Positions 7,361-12,114 of a DNA stretch of 12,114 nt are shown here, piece after piece. The notes under the pieces are model-generated. The model made no database searches. It was not told the DNA's origin and saw nothing but the letters and a program-made list of their open reading frames with translations. Within the stretch, counting starts at the first letter, position 1. Each line of letters starts with the position of its first letter. The DNA comes from SCTD01 sp038256525 (lineage in GTDB: Bacteria; Actinomycetota; Actinomycetes; Mycobacteriales; SCTD01): NCBI GenBank assembly GCA_038256525.1, contig JBBSKF010000117.1, forward strand, positions 1-12,114, given 5' to 3'. A program made the translations under genes and the position numbers.

Positions 7361-7936
7361 ATGCGCGAGGACAAGACAGAGACACGCGGTGGGCCGCGTC
7401 GCGGCCCGGGTCGGGAGGAACGGGATGTTCCGTCCGCCGAGGGCATCGACGGCTGGTTCACCGGTCGGCTGCCCGACGGCTGGTTCGAGGGTCCACCGGA
7501 GGTGACGGTCGACCGGGACGAGATCCTGGTGGTGGGCAAGGTGGCGCCGCCGGAGCTGCCGGACGGGGCGGAGCCCGCCCAGCGCGCCGCCGCCGAGGCG
7601 GGGCGGGTCCAGCGCTTCCGCGAGGAAACCCGGGAGCACCGGATGCGCCTTGCCGACGAGGCCGAGCGACGCTTCGGGCGCAAGGTGGCATGGGGCGCGC
7701 AGGCGGGCGACACCGGGCAGGTGTTCACCTCGCTGGCCATTCCGGTCATGACCCGGCTGCGGCAGCCCGAGCGGCAGGTGCTCGACACCCTGGTCGAGGC
7801 CGGAGTGGCGCGGTCGCGCTCCGAGGCGCTCGCCTGGTGCGTACGCCTGGTCGGCAAGCACTCCGCCGACTGGCTCGAGGAGCTCCGGTCCAGCCTGGAG
7901 GCGGTCCAACGGGTGCGCGGGCAGGGTCCGACCTGA
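7361..7936 (+). CDS. Uncharacterised protein with ribbon-helix-helix-like C-terminus
   Basis: I do not recognise a named family for this 191-aa protein. The N-terminal 25 residues are charged and Gly/Arg-rich and probably disordered. A WF-rich segment follows at about 27-43 (GWFTGRLPDGWFEG), then a strand-like DRDEILVVGKV (48-58). A highly charged helix runs at about 84-110 (RFREETREHRMRLADEAERRFG). The C-terminal part (about 125-185) reads SLAIPVMTRL, then a helix QVLDTLVEAGVA, then RSRSEALAWCVRLVG. This strand-helix-helix pattern, with the RSRSEALxW turn, resembles CopG/Arc-type ribbon-helix-helix DNA-binding domains. No transmembrane segment is visible. A DNA-binding or toxin-antitoxin-like regulatory role is inference; no toxin partner is adjacent. 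It has a strong GGAGG and its own AT-rich upstream region, so is probably monocistronic. Codon usage and G+C match the neighbours. Confidence 0.85.
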   Translation: MREDKTETRGGPRRGPGREERDVPSAEGIDGWFTGRLPDGWFEGPPEVTVDRDEILVVGKVAPPELPDGAEPAQRAAAEAGRVQRFREETREHRMRLADEAERRFGRKVAWGAQAGDTGQVFTSLAIPVMTRLRQPERQVLDTLVEAGVARSRSEALAWCVRLVGKHSADWLEELRSSLEAVQRVRGQGPT

Positions 7937-7955
7937 GCTGGCCTTCACCACCCTC

Positions 7956-8024
7956 GCCTCCCTGATCATGTGGCGCTCCAGGGGCGGCTTGCGGCCCCGG
8001 ATCTCGCCAGATGATCAGGGAGGC
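7956..8024. repeat. 69-bp palindromic element with perfect 14-bp inverted repeat
   Basis: The arms GCCTCCCTGATCAT (7956-7969) and ATGATCAGGGAGGC (8011-8024) are perfect reverse complements. The 41-bp interior folds further: TGGCG/CGCCA (7971-7975 with 8005-8009), TCC/GGA with one bulged A (7977-7979 with 7999-8001), and GGGGC/GCCCC (7981-7985 with 7994-7998) around an 8-nt loop. That gives about 27 base pairs in all. It sits 20 bp after the preceding stop codon and directly abuts the arsR -35 element. No T tract follows on either strand and I see no flanking target-site duplication. It could be a terminator or insulator, or a dispersed REP- or MITE-like element; copy number cannot be judged here. 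Confidence 0.85.
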
Positions 8025-8053
8025 TGGACCAGCAACCTTTCATCGACTATCGT
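8025..8053 (+). promoter_or_regulatory. arsRM promoter
   Basis: TGGACC (8025-8030) as -35 and TATCGT (8048-8053) as -10 are separated by an optimal 17 bp, a good match to housekeeping actinobacterial promoters. The predicted transcription start falls around 8060-8063, at or just before the arsR ATG, and no Shine-Dalgarno sequence precedes that ATG, so the operon mRNA is probably leaderless. Confidence 0.6.
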
Positions 8054-8067
8054 CACTCATCGATGAA
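8039..8067. promoter_or_regulatory. Probable ArsR operator
   Basis: TTCATCGA (8039-8046) and TCGATGAA (8060-8067) form a perfect 8-bp inverted repeat with a 13-nt spacer. The spacer contains the -10 element, and the right arm covers the arsR start codon. The right half also forms its own palindrome TCATCGATGA (8057-8066). A dimeric ArsR protein bound here would block RNA polymerase, giving autorepression relieved by arsenite. Confidence 0.65.
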
Positions 8068-8425
8068 TGTCCCCCTGCTGTCGCGTCCGGTGGCGGAGCA
8101 GTACGCCGACTGGTTCCGGGTGCTGGCCGATCCGACCCGGGTGCAGCTGCTCGCCTGGCTGGCCCAGCAAGCAGAGCCGGTGACCGTGGGTCAGCTGACC
8201 GACGTCCTGCCCGTTGGGCAGTCGACGGTCAGCCATCACCTTGCTGCCCTGTCGGCGGTCGGCTTCGTCCAGGTGCAGCGACGCGGGACGTCCTCGTTCT
8301 ACAGCGTCAACCCGGCCTGCCTGCAGTGCTTTCCGAGCGCGGCCGATGTCGTCATGGGCCGTCGGCCACCGGAACCACCGCCACCTTGTGCGCCACCAAC
8401 CAGCCAACAGGGGAGTCCGTCATGA
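8063..8425 (+). CDS. arsR: ArsR-family arsenic-responsive repressor
   Basis: A 120-aa winged-helix metalloregulator; family members repress their operon and are released by As(III) or Sb(III). Seen: WFRVLADPTRVQLLAWL (17-33), the classic ArsR opening; recognition helix GQSTVSHHLAALSAVGFV (52-69); and the wing VQRRGTSSFYSV (71-82). Three cysteines lie after the wing: C86-x-x-C89 at the start of the last helix (NPACLQCFPSAADVVMG) and C109 in a Pro-rich tail. There is no CVC-type metal site in the DNA-binding helix as in plasmid R773 ArsR, so sensing probably uses the C-terminal cysteines; that they bind arsenic is inference. The ATG at 8063 lies just after the -10 element, consistent with a leaderless start. 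The stop overlaps arsM by ATGA, indicating translational coupling. An inverted-repeat operator covers the promoter. Confidence 0.93.
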   Translation: MNVPLLSRPVAEQYADWFRVLADPTRVQLLAWLAQQAEPVTVGQLTDVLPVGQSTVSHHLAALSAVGFVQVQRRGTSSFYSVNPACLQCFPSAADVVMGRRPPEPPPPCAPPTSQQGSPS

Positions 8426-9237
8426 TCGAGAGCACCGACATCCGGGAGAGCGTCCGGGCGCGATACGCCGAAGCAGCAAGCCACGCCGCAGCCGGGGATT
8501 CCGAGCTCGCCCAGGCCTTCGAGGCGTCCTGCTGCGGTGTCGCGTCGGACGCGCCGACCGAGCAGCAGGACAGGGCCGTGTTCGGCGCCGACCGCTACGA
8601 AGGGGACGCGGCCGAGGGCGCTCCCCCGGCCGCGGTGCAGGCATCACTCGGCTGCGGGGTGCCCACGGCCGTTGCAGATCTGCGCCCGGGCGAGATCGTG
8701 CTCGACCTGGGCTCCGGCGGTGGCGCCGACGCGCTGATCTCCGCCCGCAGGGTGGAACCGGGCGGGCGGGTGATCGGGCTGGACATGACGCCGGAGATGC
8801 TCGACCTCGCCCGACGCCATGCCGGCGCCGCCGGGGTGACCAACGTCGAGTTCCTGCAGGGATACCTCGAGGACGTCCCGCTGCCCGACGGCAGCGTCGA
8901 CGTCGTGCTGTCCAACTGCGTCATCAACCTGGCAGCCGACAAGAACGTCGTCCTGCGCGAGGCGGCGCGCGTGCTTCGGCCCGGTGGCCGGTTCGCCGTC
9001 TCCGACGTCATCGCTGACCCTGACATGGACGCGGCGACCCGGACGGACATGCAGCAGTGGACCGGCTGCATCGCCGGGGCGCTCACCCGCCAGCAGTTCC
9101 AGCAGGCGCTCGACGATGCGGGGTTCGTCGACGTCGAGATCCAGCAGACCCATCGGGTGCACGCGCATGCGGCCGCAGCCATTGTCCGTGCCCGCAAGCC
9201 TGAGCTCCACGAAGCAGGGCCGGAGGTCCCGCGTTAG
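8422..9237 (+). CDS. arsM: Arsenite S-adenosylmethyltransferase
   Basis: Methylates As(III) with S-adenosylmethionine to mono-, di- and trimethylated arsenicals in the cytoplasm; volatile or oxidised products leave the cell. The protein has 271 aa, typical of bacterial ArsM. Seen: SAM motif I VLDLGSGGGADAL (93-105), acidic loop GLDMTPEMLDLA (119-130) and motif SNCVINLAADK (164-174). The arsenic-binding cysteines expected in ArsM are present as C78 (LGCGVP), C166 (SNCVIN) and C216 (WTGCIAG); the C166-C216 spacing of 50 matches the spacing in the algal enzyme CmArsM. An additional Cys pair, C37-C38, lies in the N-terminal helix. The ATG at 8422 overlaps the arsR stop (ATGA) and is preceded by GGGGAG at 8410-8415. 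The frame is open upstream, but that region is arsR in another frame. The stop TAG overlaps the stop of the convergent glycosyltransferase gene. Confidence 0.95.
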   Translation: MIESTDIRESVRARYAEAASHAAAGDSELAQAFEASCCGVASDAPTEQQDRAVFGADRYEGDAAEGAPPAAVQASLGCGVPTAVADLRPGEIVLDLGSGGGADALISARRVEPGGRVIGLDMTPEMLDLARRHAGAAGVTNVEFLQGYLEDVPLPDGSVDVVLSNCVINLAADKNVVLREAARVLRPGGRFAVSDVIADPDMDAATRTDMQQWTGCIAGALTRQQFQQALDDAGFVDVEIQQTHRVHAHAAAAIVRARKPELHEAGPEVPR

Positions 9238-9917
9238 TTGGTCAGTGCACGCAGGTGGTCGGCGAAGCCGCCGTGTGTGCGGCTTTCGCGCCGGCCGCTG
9301 GTGGTGACCGGGATCCGACCGGTGGCGACCAGGCGGCGAGCGTGTCCACGCAGCGCATCGACGAGCGCCTGGTCCTCGGCCAGCGCCAACGGGGGGATGC
9401 CACCGGCGTCGAGGTACGCCGCAGCCGACATGCCGAGATTGGCTCCGTGCACATGCAGATGCCCCCGACCGGGCCGGCCGTAGTCAGCGGTGAAGCGGTG
9501 CCGGGCCGCGTCCGGCTGCTCGGACCAGTCCCGGACACCGACCGTCCCGGCCACCACCTCGGCTCCCTTCGCGGCAAGGCGCAACTGCTCCGCCAGCCAG
9601 TCCGCGGGGACGGTGGAGTCGGCGTCGGTGGTGGCCAGCCACATCTGCTCGGCCGGCCGACCCGCCTCCCGGGCGAGGACGGCGGCGAAGCCGGCTGCCC
9701 GCGCCACGCCGACGTTGTGGGCCTGCACCTCGATCGCCCCCGGAGCCGACAGTCCGCTGTCGTCGCTGCACGCGTCGAGCACCGGGATGACGTGCACCTG
9801 GACGTGTCGCAGGTCCGGGTGTGCCGCTGCGGCGCGCAGCGCGGCCATACATGCGGGCAGCAGCAGCTGCTCGTCGTGAGCCGGCACGACCACGCCGACG
9901 CAGCGGATGGCGTTCAG
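9234..9917 (-). CDS. GT2-type (GT-A fold) glycosyltransferase, last gene of operon
   Basis: Transfers a sugar from a nucleotide donor to an unknown acceptor. With the preferred start it has 227 aa and is soluble, with no membrane helix. Seen: first strand and motif VGVVVPAHDEQ (7-17), acidic D98-A-D100 for metal and nucleotide binding (TTDADSTVPADW), HGANLGM (158-164) and the E181-D182-Q acid-base region (ALAEDQALVDAL). Start: no ATG or GTG lies in frame at the expected place. A CTG at 9917 overlaps the upstream stop as CTGA and sits 7 nt after AGGAGG, giving the usual 6-8 residues before the first strand. The fallback is GTG at 9893 (219 aa), which lacks a ribosome binding site and trims that strand. 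It is the last gene of the ACAD/PIG-L/methyltransferase operon; the stop overlaps arsM tail to tail. Confidence 0.88.
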   Translation of the reverse strand: MNAIRCVGVVVPAHDEQLLLPACMAALRAAAAHPDLRHVQVHVIPVLDACSDDSGLSAPGAIEVQAHNVGVARAAGFAAVLAREAGRPAEQMWLATTDADSTVPADWLAEQLRLAAKGAEVVAGTVGVRDWSEQPDAARHRFTADYGRPGRGHLHVHGANLGMSAAAYLDAGGIPPLALAEDQALVDALRGHARRLVATGRIPVTTSGRRESRTHGGFADHLRALTN

Positions 9918-10501
9918 AGCAGCCCCTCCTGTCGGGCGACGCTGACCGCGCCCATGGGCACGAGAACGTCGAGCAGGAAGTCCTGTTCGTCGATGCGGCT
10001 GAGGCGCGGCCACCGCTCGAGGGCGGCGTGGACCTGGTCCCCGGTCAGGGGGTAGTCCTCGACCGGGTGCCGCCAATGGCACGCCACGACGGCGCCGCCC
10101 GGCGCCAGGTCCCGTTCGATGAGATCCAGCAGCCTCGCCAGGTCGCGCTCGTCCAGGTAGTAGCCGACCTCGGACAGCACGATCAGGTCGTACGTCCCTG
10201 CTGGCCAGCCGTCCGGCACCGCCGCCTGGACGAGATGCACCGACTCCGGCACCCGGACGCGCGCTGCGGACAGGGCTGTGGCACTCGGATCGAGAGCGAC
10301 GAGCGAGGTGCAGCGAGCTGCCAGGGCGGCGGTGAAGACGCCTACGGAGCAGCCGACTTCGAGTGCCCGGTCGTAGCTGGGGAAGGGTAGTGCCGCGAGT
10401 GTCAAGGCGTACTTGCGCCGCTCGTACCAGCGGCTGGTGAAACCCCACGGGTCGGGGTCGCGTGCGTACATCCGGTCGAAGTAGTCGGCGGACAGGCTCA
10501 C
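9914..10501 (-). CDS. NodS-like SAM-dependent methyltransferase
   Basis: Class I methyltransferase of 195 aa, most like the NodS family, whose rhizobial founder N-methylates the deacetylated end of a chitooligosaccharide. Seen: the N-terminal family block YFDRMYARDPDPWGF (7-21) with YERRKYALTLAALP (26-39), SAM motif I LEVGCSVG (47-54), D71 in motif II (ALDPS), LIVLSEVGYYL (106-116) and the C-terminal CHWRHPVEDYPLTGD (141-155). The acceptor is unknown; N-methylation of an amino sugar exposed by the adjacent PIG-L deacetylase is the natural inference. The GTG start at 10501 overlaps the PIG-L stop as GTGA. No independent Shine-Dalgarno is evident, so translation is probably coupled. The stop overlaps the glycosyltransferase start as CTGA. 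Confidence 0.92.
   Translation of the reverse strand: MSLSADYFDRMYARDPDPWGFTSRWYERRKYALTLAALPFPSYDRALEVGCSVGVFTAALAARCTSLVALDPSATALSAARVRVPESVHLVQAAVPDGWPAGTYDLIVLSEVGYYLDERDLARLLDLIERDLAPGGAVVACHWRHPVEDYPLTGDQVHAALERWPRLSRIDEQDFLLDVLVPMGAVSVARQEGLL
9925..9930 (-). promoter_or_regulatory. Ribosome binding site pointing to a CTG start
   Basis: On the minus strand AGGAGG, inside the 3' end of the methyltransferase gene, is 7 nt from the CTG at 9917. The spacing is optimal, and no other usable start lies within reach, so this site decides the proposed non-standard start of the glycosyltransferase. Confidence 0.6.
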
Positions 10502-11223
10502 GTGAGGACGACTTCGTACGGCCGGGCGAAACGCTCGAGGATGTGGGCCGCAAGCACCGGTGCGTCCTCGGCGAGGGGCCCGAGGGGCCGGATCTGCGTG
10601 ACGAACTCGGCAACGGCACGGGCCTTGGCTGCACGGATGTCCGCGGTCAGGTGCACCTGCGCTGCCCTCGTCCACGGGATGCGCTCGTCGTGCGGCGTGG
10701 CCCAGTGCCACGCCCACACCGGATAGGCCAGCAGCCGGGCGCCGTCACGGGTCGCCGCGGTGACGCAGGCCCTGCCCACTGCTTCGTGGTCGGGGTGACC
10801 GTCGCCGCGCCACGGCCCGAGCAGCCACGTGCCCGGCTCCAGCTCCAGGGCGTCGAGGACCGGCTGCTCGAGCCCCTCCCGGCCACCGTCCGGCAGGCGC
10901 AGACGCGACAGCTCGGCGGTCACACCGAGCGCAGCCAGGGCGCGGCCGGTCTCGGCTTCGCGCAGATCCGCGAGCGCTCCCGGCTCGACCGACCCGCCCG
11001 GATGGCTGGCCTCGCCGTCGGTGACGGCCAGGAGAGCGATCTCGGTGCCGGCTGCGGCCAGCATCGTCAGCAAGCCTCCGACACCGAGGATCTCGTCGTC
11101 CGGGTGGGGGGCGACGACCACCGCCCGTTCCGGTGCTTCGGCCAGGCCGAGACCCGGCAGGCGGAGCTCGTCGAGAAACGGTCGCCAGGCGCGTTCCGGT
11201 GTGCCGCCCCCGTCGATCACCAT
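10498..11223 (-). CDS. PIG-L family deacetylase
   Basis: Zinc-dependent hydrolase of the LmbE/PIG-L (MshB) superfamily, which removes N-acetyl groups from GlcNAc-containing glycoconjugates. The protein has 241 aa, the normal domain size. Seen: VVVAPHPDDEILGVGG (35-50) with H40, D42, D43 and E44, and the second metal motif H143-P-D-H146 (GDGHPDHEAVG), so both halves of the zinc site are intact. LLAVTDGEASHP (64-75) is also typical. About 30 extra residues precede the first strand. ATG at 11223 follows AGGAGG by 4 nt and overlaps the upstream ACAD-like gene by 7 nt; the stop overlaps the methyltransferase start by 4 nt. Context suggests deacetylation of an amino-sugar-containing intermediate before methylation. 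No signal peptide, so cytoplasmic. Confidence 0.94.
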   Translation of the reverse strand: MVIDGGGTPERAWRPFLDELRLPGLGLAEAPERAVVVAPHPDDEILGVGGLLTMLAAAGTEIALLAVTDGEASHPGGSVEPGALADLREAETGRALAALGVTAELSRLRLPDGGREGLEQPVLDALELEPGTWLLGPWRGDGHPDHEAVGRACVTAATRDGARLLAYPVWAWHWATPHDERIPWTRAAQVHLTADIRAAKARAVAEFVTQIRPLGPLAEDAPVLAAHILERFARPYEVVLT

Positions 11224-12114
11224 GTCGCCTCCTGGACGGCGAGCTCGCCCAGACCGGCCAGGTCGCGCTCGGCGTGGGACTGCCGCAGGTAGACCGGCAG
11301 GTCGGCCGCGCGTCGCGCGTGCACCGGGTCCAGGCACAGCGGCGCGGCTCCGAGCGCCCGCCCGACCCGGTCGAGGATCTCGGTGGCTCCCGCCTCCACC
11401 CGCGACCGCAGGCGGACCGCCCGCAGCTGCGCGCCGCGGGCCGCCGGATCGGTGTCGATCTCGGCGGCAACGACACGAAGGTGGGCTCCCAGGGCGGCGA
11501 TCAGGGAGTCGACCGCGCCGAGGTGCGCCAGCGTGTGAGCGTCGCCCTGACCGACGCGGACCGCCGCGAGCAGGGTGCGGGCGGCGCCGAGTGCACCGCC
11601 GTACCAGCAGGCCGCGACTCCCGCCCCGCCGTGCCAGAAACCGGCTCGATCCAGGTAGGCCCCGGGTCCCCCGACCGGGATCGCCTGCACCTCAGGCACG
11701 TCGACGCTGACCGAGCCGCTCGCCGCCATCCCGACGGCACCCCAGCTGTCGGGGACCGGCTGCACGTCGCGCACGTCGACCGCGAACAGGCGCCGGCCGT
11801 CGTCGGCGTGCGCGGTGATCAGGGCCCGGTCGAGCACCAGCCCGCCTGAACACCAGGCTTTGCGACCGCGAAGCGTCCATCCCCCGGAAGTCGGCGTCGC
11901 CACGACCCGAGCTGTCGGCGGCTCGGCCGCCCACACCCCCCACAGCCCCGGGTCCTGGGGTCCGTCCAGCTCCGCACAGATGGCGCGCGCATCGGCATGC
12001 GCCTCCGCGAGCCGCCCGAGCACGAGGTCCGCCGCGGCGATCTCGGCCAGGATCAGCCAGCGGTCGATGGTGCGCCCGGAACCCGGCAGCGGCAGGTCGA
12101 GAGCTCCGGTCGCC
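11217..12114 (-). CDS. Acyl-CoA dehydrogenase-like flavoprotein (5' end outside window)
   Basis: The last 299 codons of a gene that runs off the right edge; the frame has no stop up to 12114, and a GTG at 12023 is internal because conserved-looking sequence (ALDLPLPGSGRT, RWLILAEIAAADLVLG) precedes it. Seen: the ACAD middle region WGVWAAEPPTARV, GWTLRGRKAWCSGGLVLDRALITA and the strand-rich VPDSWGAVGMAASGSVSVDVPEV. A C-terminal helical bundle follows, with FWHGGAGVAACWYGGALGAAR and the closing LPVYLRQSHAERDLAGLG. The C-terminal HxxxD-like block and short tail resemble ACAD-superfamily oxygenases and biosynthetic members as much as beta-oxidation enzymes, and I cannot place a catalytic glutamate, so substrate and reaction are open. 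It is upstream of, and overlaps by 7 nt, the PIG-L deacetylase gene, in an operon with a methyltransferase and a glycosyltransferase. Confidence 0.88.
   Translation of the reverse strand, partial: ATGALDLPLPGSGRTIDRWLILAEIAAADLVLGRLAEAHADARAICAELDGPQDPGLWGVWAAEPPTARVVATPTSGGWTLRGRKAWCSGGLVLDRALITAHADDGRRLFAVDVRDVQPVPDSWGAVGMAASGSVSVDVPEVQAIPVGGPGAYLDRAGFWHGGAGVAACWYGGALGAARTLLAAVRVGQGDAHTLAHLGAVDSLIAALGAHLRVVAAEIDTDPAARGAQLRAVRLRSRVEAGATEILDRVGRALGAAPLCLDPVHARRAADLPVYLRQSHAERDLAGLGELAVQEATW

Noticed and set aside
6029..7969. 646-residue open frame on the minus strand
   Set aside because: Antisense to glpQ and the following gene, both of which have conserved motifs, signal peptide or ribosome binding sites on the plus strand.
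7970..8010. tRNA or small structured RNA gene in the palindrome interior
   Set aside because: It folds as nested simple helices with no cloverleaf or recognised RNA-family features.
7956..8024. Insertion sequence or MITE with target-site duplication
   Set aside because: The inverted repeat is real, but no duplicated flanking target is visible and copy number is unknown, so mobility cannot be claimed.
8011..8421. Long N-terminal extension of ArsM
   Set aside because: It begins inside the palindrome and overlaps arsR in another frame; ATG at 8422 has GGGGAG and an ATGA overlap, and the protein length then matches ArsM.
9918..10634. N-terminal extension of the glycosyltransferase (466-residue frame)
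   Set aside because: The extension lies within the NodS-like methyltransferase gene in a shifted frame and is Arg/Pro-rich without motifs.

Overview
The window is very G+C-rich (by eye roughly 70% or more), with GTG starts, strong third-position G/C bias and long spurious ORFs on the opposite strands. Gene content (an FHA-FtsK/EccC-like ATPase, CYTH-CHAD, ArsR-ArsM, a compact PIG-L/NodS-like cluster) fits a high-GC actinobacterium. I cannot fix the genus. I see no tRNA, rRNA, CRISPR array, transposase or integrase.

Layout, left to right. (1) 43-4338, minus: a 1431-residue membrane protein with an FHA domain, two transmembrane helices and three FtsK/SpoIIIE-type ATPase modules, of type VII secretion EccC/EssC type. 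(2) 4339-4446: a short divergent control region holding a perfect actinobacterial DnaA-box 9-mer and a -10 element placed for a leaderless transcript. (3) 4447-5961, plus: a CYTH-CHAD protein, probably polyphosphate-related. (4) 6122-7282, plus: a secreted GlpQ-type glycerophosphodiester phosphodiesterase. (5) 7361-7936, plus: an unrecognised small protein whose C-terminus resembles a ribbon-helix-helix DNA-binding segment, preceded by an AT-rich leader with a tandem TGTAAT repeat. (6) 7956-8024: a striking 69-bp palindromic element with a perfect 14-bp terminal inverted repeat. (7) 8063-9237, plus: a two-gene arsenic operon, arsR-arsM, with a promoter overlapped by a perfect 8-bp inverted-repeat operator. 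(8) 9234-12114, minus: a translationally coupled operon read right to left: acyl-CoA dehydrogenase-like flavoprotein (5' end outside the window), PIG-L deacetylase, NodS-like methyltransferase and GT2-type glycosyltransferase. Each gene overlaps the next by 4-7 nt.

How they work together. arsR-arsM is a self-contained arsenic-sensing and arsenite-methylating unit; no efflux gene is visible. The minus-strand operon is the most intriguing part. Its GT / N-deacetylase / NodS-like methyltransferase set resembles the enzyme logic of Nod-factor (lipochitooligosaccharide) synthesis, with an acyl-CoA dehydrogenase-like enzyme added, so it may make or edit an N-methylated glycoconjugate; the product is unknown. 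The arsenic operon and this operon converge, and their stop codons overlap (TTAG), leaving no room for a terminator.
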